Assembly: GCF_963678975.1 (NCBI RefSeq) | Contig: NC_089276.1 | Location: 8,539,953 to 8,603,952, forward strand | Length of the DNA: 64,000 nucleotides | From: Dysidea avara | Lineage: Eukaryota > Porifera > Demospongiae > Dictyoceratida > Dysideidae | Reading direction: 5' to 3' | Shown here: positions 42,503 through 57,405 of the stretch, piece by piece | Layout: each line of letters begins with the position of its first letter | Numbering within the stretch: the stretch's first letter is position 1 | The notes under the pieces: model-generated | Told to the model about the DNA's origin: nothing | What the model saw: the letters and a program-made list of their open reading frames with translations, nothing else | Databases searched by the model: none | Translations under genes and position numbers: made by a program

Positions 42503-43620
42503 TTGAAGTCCCAGGCACAACGAGCTATTGAAGAAGCAAACATTCTTCTACAAACTGGACTTGATGGAGAAGACCTGGATAAGGGCGAAATGGACGCAGA
42601 AACCTTAATGAACAGGTTGACACTTAACGTATCAATGCTGGAGAGATGCAACAAAGACTGGACCAGAATAATGAAGGACTTGAAAGGCGAAGCAAAAGCT
42701 ACCAATGAAAAGGAATATGCGTGTGCTGCTGAAGGAGATGAAGGATTTATTGAAGCTATCATCACTGGAAATGAAGTAGTTGCCAGACTGAAAGCTAGAA
42801 TAACATTTATTTCTTGAAGACGTGACAAGGTTAACCTGGAAGCCAGTCGTGTATCGACCTTGACCTCTTCTCAGGCAGGCATGATTGAACACATAGCAGT
42901 ACAAGCATCATGTGCAGCAGTTCAAGAGAGTTTGTCATTAACACAGTTGACCCCTCGAACTTTAGATACATCCTTATCAGCTGATACAGCAATGCGTCTT
43001 CCGAAACTTCACCTGCCAAACCTTGATGGAAATATTTTGAAATGGCCTGAGTTTTGGGATGTTTTTGAATCGTCCGTGGACAGGCAAAATATTGCCAAAG
43101 TGTCAATGTTTAGTTATTTGAGGGGATGTGGAGCAGCCTTTACAGCTATTTTGGAAATTACATTCACTAATGATAATTATGATGTGGTTGTTACTCTATT
43201 GAAGCAAAAGTTTGGAAGACCGGATTCTATTATTGAGATGCTTTATTCTAAGCTTCAGCATATATCAACAGCGTCACAGAGATAAAATGATATTAAGAGA
43301 ATGTATGAAAATATTGAGAGGCTTCTTTGGCAATTGGAATCACAGGGAGAGAATGTTAATGGCCAGAAGATATTGATTCATCAGATTCTTATTAAGTTTC
43401 CTCTTGATGTTATTTTGAAGTTAGAGGATACCAAAACATTTGGCCAAGTGTGAACAATGGAACTGTTGCAAAAGTTACTAAGTCAGTATGTGGAAACACA
43501 GGAGAATGCTCAGAGACACTTTGCTAACGTTAAAGGATATGTAACTGGAGTAAGGGATGGTGAAAGTCGTCAAGGTTATCATCAGAGGTATAATTGATAC
43601 CCGAATGATCATAACAGGGG
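42503..43620 (+). pseudogene. BEL/Pao gag-like region (DUF1759 type), disrupted
   Basis: It carries a coiled N-terminal segment and then LPKLHLPNLDGNILKWPEFW, the signature of the DUF1759 gag-like family in Pao elements. It is followed by helical capsid-like sequence. Stops occur at about 42815, 43283, 43451 and 43595, so no full-length product is possible. Confidence 0.8.
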
Positions 43621-43642
43621 TATAAAACCATCCTCAGTTTCT

Positions 43643-44947
43643 GTGGGAACCTTTGCAGCTAATGTTCAAAGGAGAGGTAAATTTGTGTATAATCCTTGTG
43701 TATTTTGTCAAGGTGAGCATTTTAATGATGAGTGTGATCAATATAGAGAGTTGCCTGATCGTAAGCAAAGATTGCTCAGCCAAGGACAATGTTTTCTTTG
43801 TTTGAAGACTGGCCATGTGTTTAGAGATTGTTCATTTGTCCAGAAGAGTGGATGTTATTACTGTGGGAAGAAGAGACATCACAATCGGGCTATTTGCCCG
43901 CAGAGGTTTGGAAATTCGGCTCAACCTCAACCAAAGAGTGAAAATGTAGTTGTAACACCTACTCAACTGGACGATGATGAAACAGAGAAAGTGGAAGTCT
44001 TAATCTCCACAAGTGTTCAAACCCAGACATTGGTCATTTCTGGTGAGCGGGTTTTACTTCAGACTGCTATAGTCCTAGTGCAGTCAAGTGATAAAAGGAA
44101 GACTATCTTAGTCAAGGTACTTTTTGATAGTGCCAGCCATCGCTCCTTTATGACTGAAGAGTTTACAAAACAAATACAGTTAATCCCACAGTACAAGGAG
44201 TCATTATCAGTTTCAACCTTTGCTGCTAGAAAGCCACAAGATGTGAGTACATATGTTGTTGAGTTTAATGTAATAACAAAGGACAAATGTTGTATGCATT
44301 TTCACGCCAATGTCATTGAACAAATAACAGGACCAATTCAAAGAGGACCTCTACAACCTGCAGACATGGATTTTCTGAGGTCCATTTCAACTGATAGATT
44401 AGCTGATTCTATTCCTACTGTAGGAAACTCAGAACAATATGCTGTGGATCTATTGATAGGTTTGGATTATTGTTGGTCAGTTGTTGGTATGGAGAAGATA
44501 GTGTTACCATCAGGGCTGTTCCTTATATCATCTAAGATTGGCTATATTTTAACTGGAAGTTACCTGGATCCCATGAGCTGTCAGAAGGGGATACCTGTAT
44601 CATCATGTCTTGTTATGACACAAGTTAACTGTGTTGTACCAGCAATGAATTTTTTGTCATCTGCTGATAGCCCAGTCACTGGGAATCCTAATGTTGAGGA
44701 TCTCTGGAACTTGGAAACAATTGGTATTGTAGAGTTGTTGGATATTACCAATGATGATAGAGCCCTGGAACAGTTTAACAAGTCAATTTGTTGTGAAAAT
44801 GGAAGATACTATGTTACTTGGCCTTGGAAGTGCGAGTATCCTGATCTTCCAGAAAATTTTTATGTTGCTATGAGTAGGATGAGGTCTTTAGCAAAATGTT
44901 TTGAAAGGGATAAAGATCTTTTAATGAAGTTATTCAAAGTCAGATAG
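43643..44947 (+). pseudogene. BEL/Pao zinc knuckles and DUF1758 aspartic protease region
   Basis: A 434-codon open frame. Cys/His knuckles appear early (CVFCQGEHFNDEC, CFLCLKTGHVFRDC, CYYCGKKRHHNRAIC). The DUF1758 retropepsin region follows, with VLFDSASHRSF where a D-S/T-G/A active site is expected, and LIGLDYCWSV. The frame then closes by a frameshift before RT. It is part of a decayed polyprotein, not a host gene. Confidence 0.82.
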
Positions 44948-45428
44948 AACAAGGAGTGGTGGAAAGAGCAGTTGAAGATAAGAAAGAAACTTTAAAACAT
45001 TATCTGCCTCACCACCCAATTTTGACACCTACTAAGAACACTACGAAATTACGTGTGGTGTGTGATACATCAGTGAAGTCCAAGAAAGGAGCTAAAAGCC
45101 TCAATGAGTGTTTGTATCGTAGACCAGTACTTCTACCAGATCTTTGTGGAATTTTATTCAACTACGACTTCATCCCATAGCAGTACTTGCAGATATCGAG
45201 AAGGCTTTTTTGCAAGTGGGCATTCAGGGACCAGACAGAGATGTGACAAGGTTCTTATGGTTTGAAGATGATGATGTGAGAGTGTCAGAATATGATGTGT
45301 ACAGATTTTGCCGTGTTCCGTTTGGGATTATCTGTAGCTCATATTTGTTAGCCGGAACAGTTAAGTTTCATTTGAAACAGTTTAGAACTCCAGTTGCTCT
45401 GTCTATTGGTGATAATATATATGTCTAA
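44948..45428 (+). pseudogene. BEL/Pao reverse transcriptase, N-terminal part, truncated
   Basis: Two overlapping frames encode the Pao RT palm start: KLRVVCDTSVKS, RPVLLPDLCGIL, ADIEKAFLQVGI, then F-C-R-V-P-F-G. The sequence stops at the segment just before the catalytic YxDD position. It is inactive. Confidence 0.8.
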
Positions 45429-46788
45429 CGCAGCAGATACTGCAGGATTCTCCACGAGCTTTAGCAATAGGTCTTCTTGCATTTGTCCATGTAACAGTTC
45501 TTCTTTACTCTCCAAGGACATTCCACTCTTGCCGTAAGCAAGGTTATTTCTAGTTTAACAATAAATTCACTTACACTCTCATTTATTCCTTGTCTTAAAT
45601 GTCAAAATTCCTGTGCTGCCATGGAGTCTGACCATGTTCCAATCTGTTCTGCAGTATCTTCACTGCCTCACGCCAGTCATGGCTATACTCATCATCTAGT
45701 AGCTCCCACTCTTGTAGCACTCTACCCTTAAGGTGCCTTGCCAACTGAATAAAAGTTTCTTCATTACTCCATTCATTCCAATCAGCAGCTCGTCGCAGTG
45801 ATGGTAGCCACTCCCTCAACATGATTCCTGGGTCTTCTCCAGTGAAATAGTCAATAGGTGGTGCTTTGCCATGATGTCTTCTTACAAAGTTGACGCTTGA
45901 CTGTGCAGATGAGCTCCGGGATTCTACAGGTAACCTCGGACCAAATCTGAACGGGTGGATCTAATTGCCATTGGCTCAGCTTCGCTATCTGTCTTGTCTC
46001 AGCGCTGTGCTCAGTTACCTCTCCTAATTTCTTTTGCAGTCTAGTGATTTTCGTGTCTCTCTTTTCTATCTCCATCTTGTATCTAAGTAGCTGCTTACAC
46101 TTCTGGAACCACAAGCATTTCAATTTGCTAGCTCCTGCTCTTAACCGCTCTTCCAATTTCTTCACGTGAGCACCATCTACAGTTCTCACCTGCAGTTCTA
46201 AAAGTCACCGCTGAAATTGTTCATTAGCAAACTTCATCAGTTCTAGCTGTTCAGTGCATTGGTGCAGCAATACAGACTGCTTGTCTAACTTTGACTCAAG
46301 TGCTTATTCTCTAGGTGCGACTCGTGCTGTGCACTGCATAAGCTTTCTACTTTATTTGAGACCTTGTTACCGGTAACGTTCTGACTCAATATTAAATTAT
46401 TATTAAAATTATTACCCATGGGATCTTCAACAATATCTCTCACATGCAAGTGCGATGTACATTTATTGCTCACATGCTCTGTAGAGACAATTACTCCCTT
46501 GCCACCAACAAGGAAGATTCGTTCATTGTCGCCAACTACCACTTGGACGTTCCGAGGCTCCCGCTCCAACGGAGCCTCCCTTCTATCAACTTCTGTGTCT
46601 CTTCTATTGATGCTCCACTTGGTAACTTCACTGCCAGTTTCTTTGCCAGCACCTGCAACTGCTAGTCGCTTCGAATTTAGGGGGTAAGTCCTTCCCTCAG
46701 GGAATTCCTCCTCCACAAGTAGCTCCTCCGTTGAGCTTGCTTTACTGCTTGCCTCCCAGTTGCTGTTCCCTTTGTCAAACCACTCCAT
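45429..46788 (-). pseudogene. Ty3/gypsy-like gag, decayed
   Basis: The minus-strand frame begins near 46788 with MEWFDKGN. It continues through a polar N-terminal region (to 46285), a Lys/Arg/Glu-rich coiled segment (46189-45851) and a capsid-type segment (45822-45595: WLPSLRRAADWNEWSNEE and LARHLKGRVLQEWELL). It ends near 45429 with the last part of capsid. Frame breaks separate the segments. Confidence 0.7.
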
Positions 46789-46813
46789 GTAGGGAAAATG
46801 TCAAGGCAAACAT

Positions 46814-46980
46814 TGTCCGACACTCCAATATAATCTTTATTTCCTCTAATATCTCAGTAATGCCTCCTAATATAAAATTTAATAGGAGTGCCTTCAAGTT
46901 ACCAGTAAATTCTACACAAGATATAATATGATTGGTTAAAATACAATATGAATATTGTTAGTTATGGAGGCTCCGTTACA
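46814..46980 (-). repeat. candidate gypsy-type LTR between pol and gag fragments
   Basis: On the minus strand the segment begins tgtaacggagcctcc, a common LTR start, and contains aataaag near its end, finishing tcggaca. It lies between an integrase fragment (upstream on that strand) and the gag start (26 bp downstream). It is tentative because there is no second copy to compare. Confidence 0.45.
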
Positions 46981-47740
46981 CACGTGACATTGTAATGGGC
47001 TATCATGTCGCAGCTGCAGGCTTTGTAGTGGTCTAATACTAGATCCAGCATTTAAACTTGATTGTTTTCCATGTAAACGTAATTTGGGAGTGTGATCATA
47101 GATTAGGTGCAACGGTGTGAATTTAGTTGATTCATGAACTGCTGTTATGTAAGCAATTTGTACTTTTGGCAATTGTTTATCCTAGTTCTTCTGACTATTA
47201 GCCTGCACAACTTTTCCTAACATTGCTTCCGTGGTTCTATTATACCTCTCCACCTGTCCATTCCCTTGAGGGTGATAGGCGGATGTTTGTGAGCATTCAA
47301 TACCCAACTTTTACACATGGTATGATTTCACTGCAGAAGTTTGCATCCTGGTCACTATGGATGCTTGTTGGAACTCCAAAACAGCACACAACTTCATCAA
47401 CCATACATAACATTAGACAAAGTGACAGTCAATGTTTCTTTTAGTGGAAATGCTTCAACTCATTTTGTGAACACGTCTGTAGCAACTAAAATATACTTGT
47501 TACCATCATTAGTAACTGGTAGGAGACCCATTATGTCCAAAGAAATTTTCTCGAATGGATGATGCACTTGAATTACCAAAGTGGTGGAAAATTACTCTAT
47601 TAAGGAGGAATACCTGTTTCAACCCAGGGGCCAGAGAAGCAGGCAAAGGCTGTTGATTCTCCAGAGCAAGTAATAGTGGTTGCAGCTGTTTGTCCTTAGC
47701 TTGTTCTTGCTGAATTTTGTCTAGTGGACACACATCTTGA
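46936..47740 (-). pseudogene. Ty3/gypsy-like integrase, decayed
   Basis: The minus strand gives an H2C2-linked N-terminal region (47509-47733) and then the integrase core end (IAYITAVHESTKFTPLHLIY) at 47172-47090. It breaks off before the usual C-terminal domain. Multiple frame changes are present. Confidence 0.75.
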
Positions 47741-47849
47741 ACTACAGCTATGGTGCAGGGATATGAGATAAAGTGTCTGCATTGCTGTGAGCTTTACCAG
47801 GTCTGTACACAATATCATAGTTGAATTGTTGTAAGAATCACATCCAACG

Positions 47850-48385
47850 TGTTAGCCTACCTCCATAGTCTTTACACCTTTTAAAGTTGTCAAGGGGTTG
47901 TGATCTGTAACCAGGGTAAAACGGAACCTGTATAAATAAGGGTAAAATTCCTTGATTGCACTTACTATAGCTAACACTTCTCTTTCAGTGGTTGAACAAT
48001 TACATTCTACTTTTTGAAGCTGGTGACTCCAGTAGGCTACTATGCACTCTCTACCATCCTTGACTTGGCTTAAAACTGCACCTACAGCTGCATCCGATGC
48101 ATCAGCTGATATGATAAATGGTAGTGAAATGTCTGGATAAGACAGAATTGGGGAGCTCACTAATCACTGTTTCAACTTCTATTTACAATTGTCATTCCAA
48201 CAAAAGTTGTTGTCTTTTTGTCTTAGCTTATGCAATGGAATTGCAATTTTTCCATAACCTTTTATAAAACGGCGATAGCTAGTAAAGCCAAGAAAGTGAT
48301 TGAGTTCCTTCAAGTCTTTTGGGATAAGGTAATTAGAGACAGTTTCCACCTTTTTAGGGTCAACATACTGGCAGGTTGATGATCT
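47850..48385 (-). pseudogene. Ty3/gypsy-like RT end and RNase H, decayed
   Basis: On the minus strand the RT thumb/connection (VDPKKVETVSNYLIPKDLKE, F-L-G-F-T-S-Y-R-R-F-I) is followed by RNase H: FIISADASDAAVGAVLSQVK, YWSHQLQKVECNCSTTEREV and FTLVTDHNPLTTL. These are the standard gypsy RNase H landmarks. There is a stop between the RT and RNase H parts. Confidence 0.8.
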
Positions 48386-49163
48386 ATGTTAACATCATTA
48401 TGAAATGGTTGTATATCTACAGCGAAAGATAGACAGCACATAAAACTTTCATCTGTCTTTCAGTTAGCCACCGCAGAATCTGACTGACCTCAAATATGCA
48501 GTTACACATATAAACACACAAAATCATCATCACTACTCGTATGAAATGATTCCCTAGTGCTGTTTACTTCTTGTGTGTGTGTGTGCATGCAGAATAAGCC
48601 AATCTTATGCTAGGTAGAGAAAAAAAACTTAACCACATGTAAAGTCTGTAATGTGAAAGCTATAACCTTTGAGACTGTACCAGTCTTAACAGGTTCATTA
48701 GCAACTGTACTGCAGCCCCATAGGAAATCCCAAATTATAGAATTCTTAATTGCACAATTCAGGATTGGAGATTATAACTAGGTTAGTGTTTAGTAAAGAT
48801 CTGACCATTGCATTGTTTACTTTCATTCCATTGTTTAGGTTAACTGACAGTTACAAGGGCTCTATAATTTGAGATTTCCTATAGGGCTGCAGTACAGTTG
48901 GTAACTAATCTGTTAACAATGGTGCAGTCAAAGGTTAGTTTTGACATTATGGGCTTTACCATGTGGGTTTTTTCTTTTGTCATCTATTTGGTCAGCAAAT
49001 ACATAATTATACCAACATCAAATGGCTTAGATCAGCCTGCACTAACACACTCATAAGTACACTATATGTAAGAACCAGGGGAATCATGCCTTAAGTTTGT
49101 AATGACACTTCAGACTGCTCTTATCAATGTTGTCTTAGGTCGCCGACTGACTACCTGAAAATG

Positions 49164-49620
49164 GACTAGAGCGTTGGCCTAGTAATCAAAAGGTTTCAGT
49201 TTCAATGCCGGGTAAGGCCCAATTATTTTGGTGATGTTGTTGCTTCCTTGAGCAAGAAGCTTTACTCACATTGCTCCAGTATACCCAGCTGTTAAATAGG
49301 AGCCTTGTGACCTGGTGTCAACTGGGCAAGCAGCAGCTGTAACATCAATGGGTACCTGCATGGTGTTTACTGGGGAAGCAAATGCCAACTGTCCATGACT
49401 CACATAACAGGTGAAGGCTCATGTGGGACTTTGTGTGCTCACACCCTCACCTGTGAGGCATGGTACAGCTTTCTGTGGGTTACTAGTCATACCCCAGGAA
49501 GATTTTCCAGCGCCGTCTCTAGTGCCTGAGTAGCGCACAGGTGTCCCATTGCTAGTCACTGGGTAGGCATGATTGTGGCAACATGGCAGCCAAAGGCTTT
49601 GCTATTTTTTATTTTATTTT
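49164..49620 (+). mobile_element. tRNA-derived SINE inside the foldback element
   Basis: The head agagcgttggcctagtaatc resembles a tRNA A-box. It is followed by the B-box-like ggtttcagtttcaatgccgg. The body contains ttgcttccttgagcaagaag and cccagctgttaaat, typical of widespread metazoan SINE cores. The end is T-rich (attttttattttatttttt). Confidence 0.7.
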
Positions 49621-49656
49621 TTGATTTGTGTGTGTGTGTTTTATACAATATCAAAG

Positions 49657-49913
49657 CTACCAAAGACATGGATATGCATGGGTATTTCATGAATTTCTAA
49701 ACCAACAGTGTAAATGGGCCATGAAAATTTTACTTATCCCGTAGAATGGAATTTTCATGGTTTTATATAATCATTTTTTTCATGGGCATTTCATAGCAAT
49801 TTCCATGGGCCATGCCATGAAACTGTCATGATTTCCATTGCACATTTCCGTGGGTCATTTAGAAATTCATGGAATAACCATGCTTATTCCATGGCCAGTT
49901 TCTCTGGTAGTGA
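49657..49913. mobile_element. MITE rich in 'catggg' motifs
   Basis: The inverted ends taccaaagacatggatatgc and (reverse-complemented) taccagagaaactggccatg continue through ttcatgaatttctaaa. The composition resembles the larger 62440-62910 element. Confidence 0.6.
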
Positions 49914-50515
49914 AAACGGTTTGACAGCAGACAAATAAGCTATAGCTACTTAACAGGTCTGTTCATAATTTTATGATGCAGCTTGAAATGCACACTGCTA
50001 GACATGGGCGTATTATCTTTTAGGTGGTAGCTGTCCATTTTCAGGTAGCCAGTGGGCAACCTCAGTTAGCCTGATAAGAGCTGCCTGAAGTGTCATTACC
50101 AACTTAAGGCACGATTCCCCTGATTTTTACATATAGTGTACTTGTGAGTGTGTTAGTACAGGCTGATCTAAGCCATTTGATGTTGGTATAATTATACATT
50201 TGCTGACCAGAAAGATGACAAAAGAAAAACCCACATGGTAAAGCCCATAAAGTCAAAGCTAACCTTTGACTGCACCAGTGTTAACAGATTCATTAGCAAC
50301 TGTACTGCAGCCCTATAGGAAATCCCAAATTATAGAGCCCTTGTAACTGTCAGTTAACCTAAACAATGGAATGAAAGATAATAACAGAGTGCTTTATTTT
50401 TTTAAATTAAATGCTGACTTGCCTAGCTATCATCTCCAAACCAGAATTGTAAAGGGATATATATTTTTTTGTTAGGCAACGCATAAAATCCCAACAACAG
50501 CAAATAGCTTGTCAC

Positions 50516-52970
<2,455 letters not shown>

Positions 52971-53291
52971 ATCTAATCCAAAACAGCCAAGCTGTAAAAA
53001 AAGTGTGCGGCCCTCAGAAAGGCTATGGTGAAAAAAGATGTGAAATCCAAGGTGGCGGCCAAGAAATGGCTGTGATGGTAGGTTAATGGTAAAAATTTTA
53101 ATAACGACAATTCAGGTGAATTTTTGTGCCGCTTCACAAAATTTACCTAAATTGTCATTATTAAAATTATTACCATTAACCTACCATCACAGCCATTTCT
53201 TGGCCGCCACCTTGGATTTCACATCTTTTTTCACCATAGCCTTTCTGAGGGCCGCACACTTTTTTTACAGCTTGGCTGTTTTGGATTAGAT
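52971..53291. repeat. copy C head hairpin
   Basis: Inverted arms as in A and B. The loop is shortened to gtgccgctt and is in the copy B orientation. Confidence 0.9.
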
Positions 53292-53454
53292 TTCATTTCT
53301 TTTTGTATTTGTATACCCCAAAGCTGGCCTATGGCCAGCTTTGGGACTTTTTTAACCTATGTTTTTTTCTTTACTACAGGAAGAAGAAAAGATGAAGTAG
53401 ATGAAATATTTTATCAGTAAATGTACAAATTATATATACTGTATAATACATATA

Positions 53455-53691
53455 TGACCAGATTTGCGAAAAGGGGTCTTCCACACACATCCAATTTGCC
53501 AACTTTGACAATTGATAACTTCAGATTGGAAAGAGCTGTTGCCTTGATGTTTGGGCAGTGGTGAGCACCACTATAGCTGAATACATGGTTAAATTTTCAG
53601 GTTAATATGTTACTTGAACACTGAGTTATGGTCTCCACCGTTTACGGAATTGGATGTGTGTGGAAGACCCCTTTTCGCAAATCCGGTCACA
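53455..53691. mobile_element. MITE, 237 bp, inserted in copy C
   Basis: The ends tgaccagatttgcgaaaagg and (reverse-complemented) tgtgaccggatttgcgaaaa are inverted. Comparison with the same position in copy B (acatatatttattacag) shows a clean insertion flanked by tata on both sides (53451-53454 and 53692-53695). A TA or TATA target fits Tc1/mariner-type MITEs. Confidence 0.85.
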
Positions 53692-53701
53692 TATATTGAT
53701 T

Positions 53702-56700
53702 ACAGAAATCTCCATGGTGGTTTCTTTGTAACTGAACACTCTACAAGGTGACTTCTTCTAATTGCTCTCTCTACAGGGTGAATTATTTGTAGCTGAACGA
53801 TCTACAAGGTAACTTCTTCTAGCTGATCTCTCTACAGGGTGATGTGTTTGTAGCTGAATTTTGTATAGGTGAATTGTTTGCAGCTGAGCTCTTTACAGAA
53901 TGGTTTCTTTGTAGCTGAACTCTCTAAAAGGTAACTTCTTCTAACTGATCTTTCTACAGGGCAATTTGTTTCTGGCAGAATTTTCTACAGGGTGATTTCT
54001 TTGCAGCTGAACTCTCTACATGGTGGTTTCTTTGTAGCTGAACTCTCTACAAGGTAATTTCTTCTAGCTGATTTCTCAACAGGGAGATTTGTTTGTAGCT
54101 GAACTATCTACAAGGTAACTTCTTATAGCTGATCTCTCTACAGGGTGATTTGTTCGTAGTTGAATTCTGTACAGGTGATTTGTTTGCAGCTGAGCTCTTT
54201 ACAAAATGGTTTCTTTGTAGCTGAACTTTCTCCAAGGTAACTTCTCCTAACTGATCTTTCTACAGAGTGATTTGTTTGTAGCTGAACTATCTACAAGGTA
54301 ATTTCTTCTAGCTGATCTCTCTACAGGGTGATTTGTTTGTAGCTGAATTCTGTACAAGTGATTTGTTTGCAGCTGAGCTCTTTACAGAATGGTTTCTTTG
54401 TAGCTGAACTCTCTACAGGGTGATTTGTTTGTAGCTGAAATCCCTACAAGGTAACTTCTTCTAGCTGATCTTTGTACAGGGTGATTTGTTTGTTTGTTTG
54501 TAGCTGAACTCTCTATAAGGCGATACTTCTAGGTGATCTCTCTACAGGATTCCTTGTTTCTAACTGAACTCTCAACAGGGTGATCCGTTCATAGCTGAAC
54601 TTTCTACTGGGTGATTTGTTTGCAGCTGAATTCTCTAAATGGTGGTTTCTTTGTAGCTGAACTCTCTACAATGTGACTTCTTCTAGCTGAACTCTCTACA
54701 AGGTGACTTGTTTCTAGCTGATCTCTCTACAGGGTGACTTGTTTCTAGCTGAACTCTCTACAGGTGATTTGTTTGTAGCTGAACTCTCTACATGGTGGTT
54801 TCGTTGTAACTGAACTCTCTACAAGGTAACTTCTTCTAGCTGATCTTTTTACACTGCATATTTGTTTGTAGCTGAGTTCTCTACAGGGTGATTTGTTTGC
54901 AGCTGAACTCTCTACATGGGAGTTTCATTGTAGCTGAACTCTCTACAATGTGACTTCTTCTAGCTGAACTCTCTACAGGGTGACTTGTTTCTAGCTGAAC
55001 TCTCTACAGGTGATTTGTTTGCAGCTGAACTCTCTACATGGTGGTTTCTTTGTAGCTGAACTCTCTACAAGGTAACTTCTTCTAGCCGATCTTTCTACAA
55101 GGTGATTGAGTTTTTGCAGCTGAACTCTTTACATGGTGGTTGCTTTGTAGCTGAACTCTCTAAAAGGTGACTTCTTCTAGCTGAACTCTCTACAGGATGA
55201 TTTGTTTGCAGCTGAACTCTCTACGTGGTAGTTTCTTTGTAGCTGAACTCTCTACAATGTGACTTCTTCTAGCTGAACTCTCTACAGGGTGACTTGTTTT
55301 TAGCTGATCTCTCTACAGGGTGATTTGTTTCTAGCTGAACTCTCTACAGGTGATTTGTTTGCAGCTGAACTCTCTACATGGTGGTTTCTTTGTAGCTGAA
55401 CTCTCTACAAGGTAACTTCTTCTAGCTGATCTTTCTACAGGGTGATTTGTTTGTAGCTGAATTCTCTACAGGGTGATTTATTTGCAGCTTAACTCTCTAC
55501 TAGGTGACTTCTTCTAGCTGATCTTTCTACAGGGTGATTTGTTTGTAGCTGAATTCTCTACAGGGTGATTTATTTGCAGCTTAACTCTCTACAAGGTAAC
55601 TTCTTCTAGCTGATCTTTCTACAGGGTGATTTGTTTGTAGCTGAATTCTCTACAGGGTGATTTATTTGCAGCTTAACTCTCTACTAGGTGACTTCTTCTA
55701 GCTGAACTCTCTACAGAGTGATTGATTTTTTTTGCAGCTGAACTCTCTACATGGTGGTTTCTTTGTAACTTAACTCTCTACAGGGTGATTTGTTTGTAGC
55801 TGAACTCTCTGCAGGGTGATCTGTTCATAGCTCAGCTCCCTAAAAGGTAACTTCTTCTAGCTAATCTTTCTACAGGGCGATTTGTTTGTAGCTGAGTTCT
55901 CTACAGGGTGATTTGCTTGCAGCTGAACTCTACATGGTAGTTTCTTTGTAGCTCTACAATGTGACTTCTTCTAGCTGAACTCTCGACAAGGTGACTTGTT
56001 TCTAGCTGATCTCTCTACAGGGTGACTTGTTTCTAGCTGAACTCTCTACAGGTGATTTGTTTGCAGCTAAACTCTCTACATGGTTTATTTCTTTGTAACT
56101 GAACTCCCTGCAAGGTGACTTCTTCTAGCTGATCTCTCTACAGGGAGATTTGTTTGTAGCTTAACTCTCTACAGGTGATTTGTTTGAAGCTGAACTCTCT
56201 ACATGATGGTTTCTTTGTAGCTGAACTCTCTACAAGGTAATTTCTTCTAGCTGATCTCTCTACAGGCTGATTTGTTTGTAGCTGAACTCTCTACATGATG
56301 GTTTCTTTGTAGCTGAACTCTCTACAAGGTGATTTCTTCTATAGCTGATCTTTCTACAGGGTGATTTGTTTGTAGTTGAACTCTCTACATGATAGATTCT
56401 TTGTAGCTGAACTCTCTACAAGGTGATTTCTTCTATAGCTGATCTTTCTACAGGGTGATTTATTTGTACCTGAACTATCTACATGATGGTTTCTTTGTAG
56501 CTGAACTCTCTACAAGGTAACTTCTTCTAGCTGATCTCTCTACAGGACAATTTGTTTGTACCTGAACTCTCACATGATTGTTTCTTTGAAGCTGAACTCT
56601 CTACAAGGTGATTTCTTCTAGCTGATCTTTCTACACGGTGATTTGTTTGTAGCAGAACTCTCTACAAGGAAACTTCTTCTAGCTGATCTCTCTACAGGGA

Positions 56701-57405
56701 GATTTGTTTGTAGCTGAACTCTCTATACATGATTTGTTTGCGGCTGAATTCTCTACATGATGGTTTCTTTGTAGCTGAACTCTCTACAAGGTAACTTCTT
56801 CTAGCTGATCTCTTTACAGGGTGAATTGTTTTGTAGCTGAACGATCTACAAGGTAACTTCTTCATACTTATCTCTCTACAGGGTGATTTGTTTGTAGCTG
56901 AACTTTCTACAAGGAAACCTCATTTAACTAAGCTCTGTACAGGGTGAATTATTTGTAGCTGAACTATCTACAAGGTAACTTCTTCTAGCTGATCTCTCTA
57001 CAGGATGATTTGTTTGTAGCTGAACTATCTACAAGGTAACTTCTTCTAGCTGATCTCTCTACAGGGTGATTTGTTTGTAGCTGAATTCTGTATAGGTGAT
57101 TTGTTTGCAGCTGAGCTCTTTACAGAATGGTTTCTTTGTAGCTGAACTCTCTACAAGGTAACTTCTTCTAGCTGATGTATCTACAGGGTCACTAGTTTGT
57201 AGCTGAATTCTCTACATGGTGGTTTCTTTGATCTTTCAACAGGGTGATTTGTTTGTAACTGAACTCTCTACAAGAAAACTTCTTCTAACTGATGTCTGAA
57301 CAGGGTGAATTGTTTGTAGCTGAACTCTCTACAGGGTGATTTGTCTGTAGCTGATCTCTATACAGGTTACTTATTTCTAACTGATCTCTTGAATTCTGTT
57401 CAGGG
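53702..57405. repeat. minisatellite array C
   Basis: About 3.7 kb of the same ~31 bp units as arrays A and B, mostly in ~62-bp dimers. Local longer duplications occur; for example, the block ending atttatttgcagcttaactc recurs three times at about 55475-55680. Confidence 0.92.

Larger units (their letters stand above)
42244..45428 (+). mobile_element. BEL/Pao retrotransposon, 5' two-thirds, decayed
   Basis: A candidate 5' LTR (42244-42439) and primer-binding site are followed by gag-like, zinc-knuckle, protease and partial RT regions. Several in-frame stops and frameshifts are present. The sequence ends abruptly within RT at 45428, where minus-strand gypsy sequence begins. No 3' LTR, RNase H or integrase is seen. 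Confidence 0.8.
48637..50386. mobile_element. foldback element with ~350 bp arms and extra partial arm
   Basis: The arm at about 48815-49167 and the arm at about 50033-50386 are inverted copies (e.g. aaacccacatggtaaagccc against gggctttaccatgtgggttt). A further partial arm at 48637-48745 has the same orientation as the right arm. The centre is occupied by a SINE and a MITE. Confidence 0.75.

Noticed and set aside
46418-46687. Plus-strand open frames opposite the gypsy gag
   Set aside because: Antisense shadows of the minus-strand gag frame, without independent motifs.
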